Below are positions 21,518 through 35,300 of a stretch of DNA of 64,000 bases, piece by piece (positions within the stretch are counted from its first letter, which is position 1; every line of letters starts with the position of its first letter). This DNA comes from Diprion similis (Eukaryota > Arthropoda > Insecta > Hymenoptera > Diprionidae), in NCBI RefSeq assembly GCF_021155765.1, contig NC_060114.1, positions 18,148,501 through 18,212,500 on the forward strand, read 5' to 3'. The notes beneath the pieces were generated by a model. It searched no databases. It saw only the letters and a program-made list of their open reading frames with translations, and was not told the origin of the DNA. A program made the translations under genes and the position numbers.

Positions 21518-23120
21518 TCATTGAACAGAAATCACTTTGGTCAATCCTAAATCCCTCCAAACGTCGACAATATCGCGAACGAGATTGTTCATCATAAATT
21601 TCGTGTGGAACGGCGTTGGTGCCAGTCGCAGTTTTTCCTCGCCCTTAGCAACCGTTGGATAATTAATTGCCTGAACGTAATGCCCCTTTTCCCGCAGTAA
21701 AGTGTCTGCTAATCGAGCTGACATTTCCGGATCACCGATCTGAAACAGGAAGAAATTTTTTCGACATCGAAACGCGAGATATTAAGTCTAAGAAAATGAG
21801 AGCCGGCAACATTGAATCCGAGTCAAGCCTACCAACCTTTATCGGTATAATATGCGATGGCGATCGTTCGACCGGAAGCCGAGCATCGGTCAGCGCTGAT
21901 TTCAAGTAGGCAACGTTCTCCTGTTGAGATTTCCTCAGCCTTCTACCCTCGTCCGAAGCCAATATATCAACGGCCGTTAACGCGCCGTACAAAACGGTGG
22001 GTGGCAACGATGTTGTGAAAATGAATCCGGCCGCGTAGCTCCGGACAAAGTCGACCATGGTCTTCCTGCCGACGATGTACCCGCCCATGTTACCGAACGC
22101 CTTTCCCAGCGTTCCGGAAATCACGTCCATCTTGTGCAAGACGCCGTCGCGTTCCCCGACACCGCCGCCTTTATTTCCGTACAATCCGACCGCGTGGACC
22201 TCGTCGACGAAGGTCATGGCGCCGTGATGATGGGCCACATCGCACAACTCTTCCAGAGGACAAATGTCCCCGGTCATAGAGTGGACGGTTTCGAAGGCGA
22301 CTATCTTGGGGATGGACTTGTCCACCCTGGAAAGCAGCGCGTCAAGATCCTCGGGGTCGTTGTGCTTGAATATGTGCTTCGGAACGGCGCTGTTCCTGAT
22401 GCCCTGAATCATCGACGCGTGATTACCGGCGTCCGAGAATATCTCGCAGCCAGGCATCGTCTTTGCGAGCGTGAACAAGGTCGAGTCGTTGGCGACGTAG
22501 CAGGAAGTGAAGAGCAAACCGGCCTCCTTTTCGTGCAGACGGGCCAAACGCGCCTCGAGCAATTCGTGGCCGACCGAATTACCGGATATGTTTCGCGTCC
22601 CGCCTGCACCAGCGCCGAACTTTTTCAGCGCCTGTTTTACCGACCGCAGTACTTCCGGGTGACGCGACATACCCAAGTAGTCGTTCGAGCACCAAACCGT
22701 TATCGGTTTCTCACCCCAGGAGTATTCCGTCGCTGACGGAAACTCCGTCACTGATCGATTAACCTTTTTGAATATCCTGTACGAGTGGTCCAGCTTCTTG
22801 CGCATTATTTGCTTGTGAAAGAATTCCTCGTACGGAAATTCTGACGGTTCTAGTTCGGCCGGAGGAGGAGACCTTGCGACTTTGTCTTTGGCCGTAACCG
22901 ACGCAGCATCGGCTTCATTTTTTTGGCACACCTCGAGACTCGGAGAATATGGACAGCGGTCTTCTTCCGTGACTGGTTCTTGCTGGAGCCAGGGCTTCGC
23001 CGATAACGAGCCAAACATTCGGGACATGACTGGGCAGTGTTGTCGGTAATTCGACATCAGCGAAGAGCCGTAATTTCGAACGTATTTGCTCGGAAGGTTC
23101 GATAGAAATGGGCAGTGCAT
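21518..23120 (-). CDS. Alas: 5-aminolevulinate synthase, mitochondrial
   Basis: Mitochondrial PLP enzyme condensing glycine and succinyl-CoA to 5-aminolevulinate, the first step of heme synthesis. Coding exons are 23120-21837 and 21739-21518 (phase 0, donor AAG|GTTGG, acceptor TTTCAG|ATC), giving 501 residues. Translation starts at [10 protein letters not shown]; the upstream in-frame ATG lies before the splice acceptor (TTTTAG|GTCC, exon start 23134) and is not used. Three CP heme-regulatory motifs sit in the N-terminal third: HCPFL (C3), HCPVM (C29) and RCPYS (C56). The catalytic core shows [19 protein letters not shown], and the PLP lysine K340 in [14 protein letters not shown]. The second exon carries [10 protein letters not shown] and LRLAPTP. 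Length is typical for insect ALAS. Confidence 0.97.
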
Positions 23121-23270
23121 GCTTTCGACTGGACCTAAAAGCGAAATCAAAATATAGGGTGTTAAATTCAATCGGAATACGGGATCAATGTTGAAGATGT
23201 TTTTCAAACTTATTGGTGAAACGCTTTGAGCAACGGATCGATGTTAGTTTATACCGTGCTGTAGAATTAC

Positions 23271-23319
23271 CTTTCACGGTGTTTGTCAGATAAGAACTGG
23301 CTTGGAAAAGACGAACCCG
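23271..23319 (-). other. Alas: Probable 5' exon of ALAS
   Basis: A 49-base segment bounded on the minus strand by a good acceptor (TTTAATTTCAG|CGGG) and donor (GAAAG|GTAATT), lying 136 bases before the coding exon. It is most likely untranslated leader. The frame is open through it into the coding exon, so an N-terminal extension cannot be excluded, but no ATG in it supports that. Confidence 0.5.
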
Positions 23320-26300
23320 CTGAAATTAAACGAAAAGATTAATTCCTGTTCACCTTACTTTCTTCGATTTCGAAATATAAAAAATTCTCAGGATACACGA
23401 CCGGACTAATAAATATCTGTCTGACCGTCGCACCAACAAATCTTTCCTTGTGTAGAAATAGTTTTTAAGTTTTTATACCTCAAGTAACGCGAGCCGAATT
23501 TTAAAGTAGATCCACACCTGCATTACGGAACGTAGTTATTCCTCGCATTTCGTGATGGTTTAAAAATCGACTGAAATGAACTGACAACACCGCGATTGTT
23601 GACGTTAATTGTTTGTCAGTGAATTTTTCCATTGATTTAATTATCATATTCTTACGTCCTGGTCGGGCAACATATGATATAATGGTATAAATTTTGCTTA
23701 CGGTAGATGTGCAAAGACTTATATGCCGGAAGCAATGCACTGCAAGTCAGTGTGATTAATTAGCAAATAATGGAGGCGAATGCGTGGTTTAGAAAAATTT
23801 TCATTATTCATCAATTGAAAAGAGAGTAGTCACTGCTTGTGAGTCCCGTGATGATTTTTAAAAATTAATCCTGCGCGTGGACAACTGTAATAGTCATTAT
23901 CTTCTAAACTCCAGCTGATTGGCGTACAATTTTACTTATAATCGTTCACAAGATTAATTATCAGCAACTCACTCCACAGCTGTTCATCGCCTTATACATG
24001 AAAATGCAAATTTCGATAAGAAGTAATTGAACTAATTTGGCGTGCATAGCTGATAGTTTGTACGATATAATGGTTAGTTTATATTTTCTTCCTACACTAA
24101 TTCTGTCGGTAATTTGCTACTGCCTTTAATAAATATTTAAACTAGTCATTTTCCTTACTAACTTTAAAGTTAATGTTTAGTTCAGAGTCTCATTTTCAGA
24201 CCAATTACTAATAAGGTGTATAGGTACAACGGTTATTGTTGATCACGTGCTTTTTGAATGTACAAACGTCCGATAAGAAATGATTTGGGGATGTGGGAAA
24301 GATGAGTTGACGAAACATTGAGATGTAAAAACGATGAAGCTTTGTTTAAAAATATAGATTAGATTATCACTGAAATCATGGTGCCTCCGTAATGAGTTCT
24401 CTGTGATAAAGTTTCTTCGTCACCGATGCACACCACTTAAAATGAATTTACTGGAATTTCACTTACGGGACCAACTCCCATAACTGCCGAAGAAACCGGA
24501 GACATTTCAGCCTTAACACAAGATATTATTTCCGGGAAAGATGACTTTGGAAAGATAAGGAAAGTTTCGTTCAAGAAATGAACAATAAATAAGTAGATGA
24601 ATAAATAAATAAATAAATAAATCAACTATGACTTTTCCAACGCCTGACAGTCCTGAACGGTGTTCAATAACTGACCGTATGAGAACTACTCGTAGTCCGT
24701 TCGAATGCTCGGAGCAAAGTGTCGTAAGTTCTGCTATGTCATGCTGGGGTTTTGATTGGCTGTCAGTGAAGGCAGGCCTTTATAATAACTAACCGTCTCT
24801 TGCATTACGTAACGTTCAGCTAACATATATCTACAACTAGGTAAAAGGAATCTTGCATCAGCTGATTGCATTTGTTCCATGCTGGAATAATAGATAAAGT
24901 TCTATGCCATAGGTGGTTACTATTCTATGCAAATGTAGAAGTCAAGCGATTCACATCATTTTATGTCATTCCATTTTGAATTCAACGGAAGGTCGTTGAT
25001 GATATCATAAAATAGTAAAACCTTTTTCCCATATTCAATTTTTCTGTTTACCCTGCCGACATCAATTGAACAAGTATAAAGTCATAATGATGTTAGCATT
25101 TAAACATACAATTAGAGAAGATAAACTGAGTGGTGAATTGAAAATAATCTCTAAATAAGCACTTCAAGTAATTAGCCGCATGGATCAACTTCACATAGAG
25201 AGATAAGTACAGTTTTCAATAGAAACTGTATTGGATAAATAGTATCGTTTTATCAGTATCTATCGTGTTAATTTCTGTAAAAGCTCTGCTTAACTTTGAT
25301 CCGGTACAAATCTAAGAATTAAAGTATTCCGCAAAATTTCTTTTATACAACTTTCATAGCACATACGATGCAATCCGACCTTGTGCCCGCCTTAAGTTAT
25401 ACGGATAGAAGCTATTATACAAATTGAAATGAATTGCGTTTGGTTATGCGATGAATAGATATAGTTGATGAATAAAATGAAATAAATTACAAATGAATAA
25501 TAAATCATTACTCCCGTGATAAAATTTGCATTGATATTATATAATTCTTGTCTCGTCATTGGTCATCTCATTACTGTGATCATTTGATGATAATCTACAC
25601 CCATTTATCGGCACATATATGCATTTTAATGACTGGTTGTTATTTCAGGTCAGATCCTTCGAAAAGTACAGTTAAACATGAGTGAAAGGTTCGGCAATGG
25701 AAAGTTCACAATCGCGACGATTTATCAGTGAGGATGACGTACTTTTTGCTATCCATAATTCGCTTGTTTCCAGATGAAAGCTACGAAATATCGTATAGAA
25801 GTTGGTTCGAGATCAATTTTAATCTCCTTTATTCGATGTGGTTTTAAAACTCTATAATCTCTACTTACCGAGCGGATCTCTACTGCCCTCGTATGGCAGA
25901 AGTTGTACGTCAGTACGTTATCGGCAGAAGGTTTAACGAGACAAAAAAATTTCACAAGTTTGCCATGTATGCTAATTTAAGTAAAATAAACTCGTTCCTA
26001 AAACACATTTGTGAAGAGATTGAAGATATAGAGGGTTTTCGGGTAAATCTATATTCAAAAAATCAGTCACAAAAAAAGGCAATGTGCTCCTGAGTCTCCA
26101 TCGAGTACTGCATAACTGCAAATGCGGTTGCCTATTCGCAGGCAGAACATCGCTGCTTTGCCAATACCATCATCTTTGGAACATACGTGTAACATTGCTC
26201 GTAAAAATCACTTTTCGTATCTAAAATCTATCTAATTGTATCATCTGGTATAGTATCACGAATTGATAGCAAGTCAAAGATTGAAATATACTAAATAGAC

Positions 26301-29300
26301 AAAAAGTACGCCTTAATTGGCATCGCGTGTGGCTCGAGGTAAGTGTGGTTGCGTACATGTCAGGCGCAAACTAGAAAATTAAGCCATGAATTTATGGCCG
26401 GTGTTTGTTTTCTTGAATTGTGTTGCTCATCGCAAGAGCGGCGTTTTACTTACTATGATAACTTACGGTTAATAGACGCATTCTTGCTGGCGATGCAATT
26501 ATTCTACTCTGCATTAGCGATTTTTTTATTTCAGCTGGGCAACAAATAACTGAACCTATTCATGACAATTCGATTGTGAATTTGATTATCATCTTTCAAC
26601 TACCTTTTTACCGAATCTAAAGTGTTTTACCTCAAATAATCAGGGTATTCCTCTTTTCATAATTCGAAATTTCTAGGATTTAAACCCTTCAAGGTTAACA
26701 ACGCCCACGTGAAGGTCATAGCCCTCAATCACTGGCTGGCTTATACTCAATATGAACGGATTCACACGGCGCTTTTTTTTATTCGTCAATGGTTTACACA
26801 TTTTTTTGCAGTGATGATGCAGCCCGCACCATGCTGTACTGATACCAAAAAACATCATAAATTTAGCGTAAATTTTAAATCAACACAGCACGATGCGTGG
26901 ACTGTCTCACGACAGCCTAGTGAAAACCACGAATACCATACGCCTGCGCCTCCTGGTTTCTCCTTGAAGCGCCCTCTGTAACCCCCATTCCATCCCTTGT
27001 GTCAAAATGAGGAGGGAATCACTTACACTTGCAGTGTGCAGTTCCCTCTGGCGAGCAGTTGACACAAGTCTGAGGTACGACGAGCAGGGTGAACCCTACC
27101 AATTGTTACAAGAAGAGTTTGTCATCAGACAAACAGACACATAGTCAGTCCTTCATTCAGTCACCGAGTTAACACTTGTCAAAAGGGACGAAAAATAGTT
27201 GAGAATTTAGATCACGGTCACGATTTGTGATATATCTTCAATCTCCCGTGATTATTCCTCTTCTTCCTTTATCTCTCTTTTGTTGCATCATCAATTAATT
27301 ATCTTTCTACTTCTGTCGCCCTACTGTAAAAATATACAAAAAGAAAAGAATAAAATAACAACACCAGTGGTTCCGTTTTGCACTCTGCATACGCGAAATT
27401 GAACACTGTGAAACACAGCTTGTTTTTGTTGCGGTGGACTGCAGTTATATCTACTGACGTCACTGCCTGGTACCAGGTGAGTGTGTGAAACTACTTCCTC
27501 CCTATTCTAACGTCCCGTCATTTACTTCCCTCTGCATTTCCGCCCTCTACTTCCTCGTCCCGTTTTGCTTCAATCATCTGTTCGGTTCATCCCTTGTCTC
27601 GTCGAGTCAAGGTCGTTACGGCTGCCCACCTCGTCGATCGATAGATGCTTTACTCATCGCAACTTTTCTTCCGAGTGAACATGTCTAGTGTGTCAGCCTA
27701 GATATTAGCACACAGTACGACAATCATTTGGCAGGACGGAATCCTTGTTCGAGATTGACGATTGATGAATTTTATTCGTGTCGCAGCCACATCTATATTA
27801 TGATGTGGGGAAAAGAATGCGTTGTTGGTATCGTAGCGAGGCCTAAAAAACAAATGGATCATTTTAGACCTTCTTTCTACTGATAAAGACACGCCTCATT
27901 TACTACAAAATCCAAAACATCCGCATTCTACGCATGTTTGAGAGTCCAAAGGCGTGTTCTATTGACATCTCATACATCATACATATACTGGTCAAACAAA
28001 ACAGATTTATTTACTATTCTTTTTACGCCACAATTGAACAGAAGAGCCAGTAAACCTGCTTACTTGGTTCGATCACCCATTACGATTCCGAAATAATATA
28101 CAAAATAAATAAACAACACTTCTTATCACATGTTTATGGAAATAGATAAGATAAATTGAAGTATGTTGATGGGAAACTCTTATGCGCGTCTATACATTGC
28201 TTGATGACCATCTATTACGGCAACCTTCAGAGTGTGTAGTTACGAGAGCGTAAAATTGACGCAAGACGCAATAGATAAGAAAGACGGTGTACGTGTTGCT
28301 GGTTTTTGTCGTTTGTTTTCATCGCATCGGAACAGCGCTGCGCTCGCGTTTAATAATTTGATTTCACACCCACAACCTGACTCACGATACGTATGTCATC
28401 CTTGATATCCGTAAACAATGCATCAACCAAGGTCGTTAACTTTTTCGACGCACATCTCTAGTGAAAATCTCATCAATATTATTCAACCCGCGGCTACACT
28501 CGTTAGAACCAACAGTCGTTCAAGGTTACGTAATCATCACTGCATATGGTCAATTGAACCAAGTCAAGCTAGTACGTTTATTAGATACCAGCTAGGACCT
28601 ATGAACTGCAGGCCTTTTTGTTTATCGTTTCCTTTTTTCAATCATTCTCGGTTCATTTGCTGGTGAAATATTTTCTCAATTGCGCCAAGAAGTTATCTCC
28701 TTTGAGAAAGTAAAAAAGTATCTTTTCGGATGACTTTGTCTTTCAGCATGTATGTAAACATACGATTAGGTATACGGTGTTGTTGCCATGGTGCGTTTGT
28801 GGGTATTACGTCACGCGCTCCACAGTTACATCGGTTCAGGTCTTTGAAGGCGGTATAAAACAAACCGTGAACATAATTCACGTGCGCATACAATGAAGGT
28901 ACCCACATATGTTTTTTTACGTGACATAGTTTCGACGTTTTTTTTCTTCTAGTGCCACAGATGTTCGAACCTGTGGACATTTCTCGTAGTATTGCTCTCG
29001 TGACGTCATCTGATTCATCCGGCCTCACCGTGACCTTAGACATCGTTTGGCCTGAACAGTTATTCACTTTATAATGTTCAATTTTTGAAGCTTTGAATTC
29101 GAGTGATCACCCTCCCTGATGCCACATGGTACCATCAGCGTGTGTGGTGTAAAATACTACCACAATCGGTCGAGTCGTTATCTCAATTACGACTAATCAA
29201 TGTATTAAAACGTCGTAGATGCTCAAACCCGTAATACTATTTATAACTTTGACCAATAATGTGTAAAAGTGTTTATTCACATAGACTACTTTGAAGACCG

Positions 29301-32300
29301 ACATCCGTTATTTTGTTCGTATTTATCTACTGTTTACAAAATTGCTGACGCCGAATTTCATCGTTTTTCATGTTGATAACCCAGACCATCTGACGTGAGT
29401 TGAAACATGTACGCAGCACTGATAAAGGAACGATAGATTAGAAATTTTAGTTGTTTACTCCACTTTTTTGTTATATTATACTAGATCAATCTTAGAAATG
29501 AGTGATACTCCCAGAAACTAAACATATTACGTTAATTGACATTTAAAAACCCTGCCTCTCAGCATCGGGTGATCGACTTCAAGAGCAGCTGCGGATGGCC
29601 GATTCAGCGGATCTTTTTTTCGAGCGCGCGAATTGAGAGTCACTTGAGTTTTTTTCAGAAACGGTTATCAGCACTTGCTGGAGGTAGCAAACAGGCTTAT
29701 CGTTAAATTTTAAATATGATCTGACATTGTTATAATTATAGTATCAAACAACAACCCAGTTGCGCGTGTAAACGGTAGATTTGTGAAGAAATTCGTCGTG
29801 GCATTTCGGTGTAATTTATACTTCAAATACTTTTTTACTATCTAAGAATTACTTTAATCCAATTTTGTAGCTACTGTCGTTAGAAATTTTATCGAGGACT
29901 TACCTAGAGACCTTTTTCATCAATCATGCATAAACCCACTGAGCGTAAATACTGTTAATCCCGCTGTGGCAGCCAAATCGTCGCAAACAGGACTACTGTA
30001 TCTGACGGATATCGAAGACCAGTATTATTCTTTCCTGCAAATCGCTACTTACCTGTATCGGGAACGTGCTTCAAATAATATGACAAAAAAATTTTGCGCG
30101 TTTATTGATAACTGTGCCAGGGTCGATCAGCCGATAAACACGTTTCTTAATTAGATGATCTGATTTCAAGATCGGATTGAAAAATAAAATTAGCGATTTG
30201 TAGGCTCAAGTAGTTTTATACGTTTATTGTCAGAAAATCTGATCGACCAAAATCAAAAAAGAAGATTGCAAGAAGTCTCTTCATATCTGCAATGGATCAT
30301 ATAACCCAGATTTACGACCATGCTTAGCACACCATTTGGGAACTGAGGATTCGCACTGAATGAATAATAATGATTTTCCGATATCAATCAGTTCCAGTCA
30401 TTCTAATTGATTCATAATGATAGACTGTAGACGTGAGCCTCCTTCGCTTTAATGGGCCGTCCATTTTTCTCACGAGAATCTACTATATGAATCGATACGA
30501 TTACTACTTTCGAAAAGTATAGTAGCAATAGAATCATTTTCTAGTCACTCTATACACAGCAACGACTGCTATGATGAGTCCCCGTAACGGTAAATCAACG
30601 GCATACGGATAGTTGTAGCAATGAGCAGTAAAGTAATCACTCACAATCAGTTTACTACATTATCTTTGTAGACTCGTGATGATGATTCAAGGCAAACTTG
30701 ACTAGTCTGTGTATTTAGCATGCAGGTGACGTCCGTACAAAATTCATAAACGGGTTCATCCTAAAATTTACTCAATGCCACGGGCTTAAACATACGCTAA
30801 ATGGTTGATGAAAAACAATTAAATTGGTGCCAGCTGGGAACCGACTTTTTTTACTCAGCCATAAGTGTAACCAGACAAAACCTTTGGAAATTCGAATTGG
30901 GTGTATTTTGTACGCTGGAAGTTGAAACGTGAACAAGTCATTAATTTCAGCTTTCTTTGTCATTTGTCTTGTCTCGTTTTATCTTTACTTTGGACTCTCA
31001 ATTTTCTCTGCCATCTTTTTAATGGTTTGTTAATTTTTCTTCCTCCCTCATTTCATTAATCACGCTTTTCCTTTCTTTCTTTCTTTCTTCCGTTATGTTT
31101 ATCGTACTTTTGGCAGCGAAAAGTTAAGCGCCAGCTGCGATCTAAATATCGCAATGAAAACTGTATATCAAGTACAAGTACCGTGCGGATTCGCGATACA
31201 CACTCAGGCTCTCTGTAATCTAAAATCTATGTAAAATCTGGGTCTGAGCTCGTTTCCTCTGTTCGTTCGCGGTAGGCGATAGCGACGGAGCATGTACCAT
31301 GTAGCGAGCGAGGTGACCGACTCACAGACACGTGCAGGTTCGGTGCTGTTCACGTGATCGTGGCATGCCTTGATCATCGACCGTTTCCCCTGCTCGGCTG
31401 TCGCCGACGATGGCTGGCGTTGTGCGGCGCAGAGACGTTGTTGCACCAAAAACGAGCAAAGAGCAACCAACACCTCGCCGTTTGAAACGCATATAGTAGA
31501 ATGTTTTCTTACGCCTGACGTTTCCTTCACTCTTTGTGAAATTTTTTTCTCCTTTAGTTTGGTCTTTGTTCCAGATTCTTCTCTTTTATACACACGTGAT
31601 CGCAGTGTCGCTTCTTCTTTTCACAATACGATGATGATTATATTATATGATCATAAGTCACCTTCATTTGTTACTACAAACTCACTTTTCGATATATTTA
31701 TACCTTAACGATTGTAGGTTATGCTTGTAATTCTGAAATCGTATACACGAACGAACGGAATTCTTCTCGACAAATTCTTTCTCGCATTATAGGTATCGTT
31801 TCTCTCCCATTATTATCTGGCAATTGTTCATTTTTTGCACAATTCAATTCAAGGTATACGTGTGTACCGTGATCAGTCATCGCATTGAGCAGACTTGGTT
31901 GTTTCACTTTCCAACGCCATGATATCGCGTATTTGTGAAATCTGATGATGAATGAATAAATAAATGAATGAGCAAATGATAATACGATTACTTTAATCGC
32001 TAGTCAAAGTGTCGAAAAAGCACTTACGCCTTTCGTTGACACTAAAACACAGTAATACAGACATCCTTTTTAATATTAATGTTCAAAATTTGCATGCAAA
32101 GGCCCCTATAGAAATGAAGGTTTCAATATACTTCATAAAATATTTTCCAAACTTCGACATTTCCATATAACCCAGTCCTATAAAGTTGTCGTCCTTCGCT
32201 AATTTGTTGAAACTTTTAAACGTTGATTCAGACATTAGACTTTGCACCATAACACCTACTACCTGCAGCTTTACACATGTGCCAATGGACAGAGTGAATC

Positions 32301-35300
32301 AACAAATAAGAAACATTCGCGGAATCTATAATTGTATCAATGACATTGCATTAAAAATAAATGCCGTTGATTAAAACATCATGCTGTCAGTCGAGTCACC
32401 CTGTATATAGATGAAATAAGACGCGTGGGAAGTCTTCACTATCATATGGCGAGAGTGAAGGAGAAACTTAGGAGATATAGACACGGAGAACAGAGAAAAG
32501 AAACTTCGTTAGATATGGTACAGAAATTTGTTGTCAATTCTAAAATCTTTCAGTCGTTACAGATAACCCTACGACCAATTTTTGCGATATCAATTTACGC
32601 TGCGCGATGATTATCTACAGATGATTGCCTTGCAGTTTACGTCACTGCAGTTTCCTTCTTATATCATACAGGTATACCTACTCTTGTCATAGGTGCAGAC
32701 AGTTGAATTATGCTGGATAAATGACGCACGAAGAAATCAAATTATAAATCTAAATATAGATATATAAATAACAATCGCGGTATCGGTTAATCGTGCGTTG
32801 CAGTTAACAATGTAATGTATTACAGGGAATTCAGATGTTCGAATATTTTAGACGTGATAATGAATACAATATCTTGTTGGAGCGCTTCGGGGTAAATTAG
32901 TTTCAAAACTTTCATTAGTCACTTGAAACTAATTTCCATGCGATTCCGCACGTACGTTTATACAAATCAATTCTTCTACTCTACCTATTAAACGGATTGG
33001 TTTAATTTTGGCTCATACGCTGCGACTAAATGTGGACATGGATAAGGTAATTTAACAAGGATTTCTATGTTAGTAATGGTCAGTTTTCCATTCTCTCGGA
33101 TCGTTAGCAATAATCAGTCCATTGTGAAATATAGGTATAATTACTTTTACATTAACCGAATAATTAGGAACACGCGATTTCGTTTCCTCTACTCTCCGAC
33201 TGTTTTCTTTGTGGAACGTGATTCTTATTTTGTGATTTTATTTTACTATACTTTGAAATCTGGGAAAAAGATTTCTTTCTAGAATATTTGAACGAAAGAA
33301 GTGAGCGAGGTCGCAGTTTGGTGTATATAAACACATAATTCACGCGCGACTAAGGATTTTCCTGCAAACACAGTCATCAGCGTGAAAAGAAGGACACAAC
33401 GTGCCTGCCTTTTAATTATAGCTTTGCGTGAATGTGTACATTTGGCGAGCCACGAATAATATGTGTACATAACACAGATACCTCGTACTTTAATTTGGGC
33501 GAAAAATTATCTGGTTACAAGTAATAACATATAAAGCAAATGGTTGTTACGAGAAACGAACCTTGTTTTTAACGACTATTAATACGTTTGTGTATCACAA
33601 CTAACGTCTGGATATTTCGTGGAAAGATACAACCATGCGGATAAACATCCGACGGGATTTTATTCTTGGATCTAATATTACACGAACGGAAACGAATCTG
33701 AATATACATTGAATTTCAGATTATTCGGCGAAGTTTAACTGACCGAAATTTCTGTTGAAATCAAAAATTGAATTGTAATACCGAAAATAATATGGAAACA
33801 GCCAAGGGAAACTACACGTGTGTATTTACTTCACTTTGAGTCAAGGAAGTACATATGTACATCATTTGAGCTGCGTAATTCTGGGTTTTTTCTTTGATCC
33901 ATACTTTTTCAAAGAATAATCGTATAATTCAAAGTGCTCAACTTGACGTATACACATTATACTGCCGTTTTTATGACACGGTTCAATTTTGTGTCATACT
34001 TTCGAGTTCTTTCTGCATTCTGTAAATTGCCGAGTATAACATTGTTTTCTAACCAAAGAGAGAAGAAAATAATAAAGGAGGAGAAAAATACACGAAGCCT
34101 GTTGTAAATATTAGCAAAACCTTAAATTTTTAACCGACGAACGTAAGACGGTGAATGCTTAAAAAATAATTTTTTTCGTCCAGCTTCGTATAGAGTTATT
34201 TTTCCTAACGTAAGTCATTTTTCGACGCAAAAACAGTTGCGTGTGTATTCAATTATGTGTCACGCACTTTATTGCATACACCGCCTGCCTGGCAGATGTA
34301 GGTGTGTATTAGAATTACAATACAAACAATGATACACTTGACACGTTGCGATGTTTTGCAAATTTCGCCTTGGCCTTTACCACCGCGTTATACCCACGTG
34401 CTGATTGTGTGCTTAAGTGAAAAAATTCGTAAACAAGATTCCGTAAATAGATTTGAAGAAAAAAAAAACTGTGATGAAAAAGAGATCCTAATCACGATAA
34501 AATCGATACAATGAAAGGAAGAAAAAAATACATAACAAATATCGAAAAAACCGAGTTAACCGTTTGTTGCTGGCGATAAATATTTTCGTTTAGAATACCT
34601 TGACACATGTGTACAGGATGAACATCCGTGAGATAAATCGCAGCTACGGGTATTTGTTTAACAATGCTGAACCAGTTCTCAACGACTATCAACCGAGGGG
34701 GGCGTGATTCTCACAAGTTTTCATCCAATCTAACGTTAAAAATATATAACGAGCAGCTTGATGTATAATTATAATATACGCATGCATGTAGGTATGTATA
34801 TAGGTGAGCACAGCTGTTTATTAGAGTAAACACGATTGTTAACGCGAATTCATCATTCTCGTCAGGAGAACGCGATAACGATTCTGACGTGAAGAAAATA
34901 AGATGATAAAAATTTAATTTTTTTTTTTTTCTCAAACTTATCAACGATTGAAATATGTTTTTACATTCATCCGAGATCTCTACCTGCCTTCGCTGTTACC
35001 ATTCAATTTCTATAACATGTTTATAACAATTTATAGTTACGCAACTTCCTTTCGCCGTTAGTTTCCCGATATTCTATACATGCACTGGATTGTCGCAAGG
35101 CTTCCATCTCTAACTATAATTTGCCTTATATCCGTCTATATATCAGTTTTCCATACCGTTGCGATACCGTGATTGCATTCATAAGTAGTATACTATGTAC
35201 GTATACTCGACGAGAGAATGGCTAACACCCTCCGAATAAAATAAATGATTCTCAATCGTAACCCGCATCACCGGATAATTCACATCCGGTATAACAGCAT

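Noticed and set aside
22134-22736. 200-codon plus-strand frame inside ALAS
   Set aside because: Antisense shadow of the ALAS coding exon, whose minus-strand translation is unambiguous.
23121-23207. N-terminal extension of ALAS from an upstream in-frame ATG
   Set aside because: A clear splice acceptor (TTTTAG|GTCC) separates it from the coding exon; MHCPFL matches the family's usual start.
23726-23742. CAGTGC loop resembling an iron-responsive element upstream of ALAS
   Set aside because: Flanking bases cannot form the 5-bp stem and bulged C required for an IRE.
27455-27462. Perfect CRE palindrome TGACGTCA (another at 29001-29008)
   Set aside because: An 8-base palindrome is expected about once per window by chance; no nearby promoter to support it.
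28055-28080. tRNA B-box-like GGTTCGATC
   Set aside because: The downstream consensus fails, and no A box or cloverleaf can be formed upstream.
28693-29067. 124-codon minus-strand frame with cysteines and basic residues
   Set aside because: Begins at a non-ATG codon, and no transposon or zinc-finger pattern could be confirmed.
31204-31593. 129-codon minus-strand frame
   Set aside because: Has no ATG at its 5' end (starts at GTG), no recognised domain; probably chance in a GC-richer patch.
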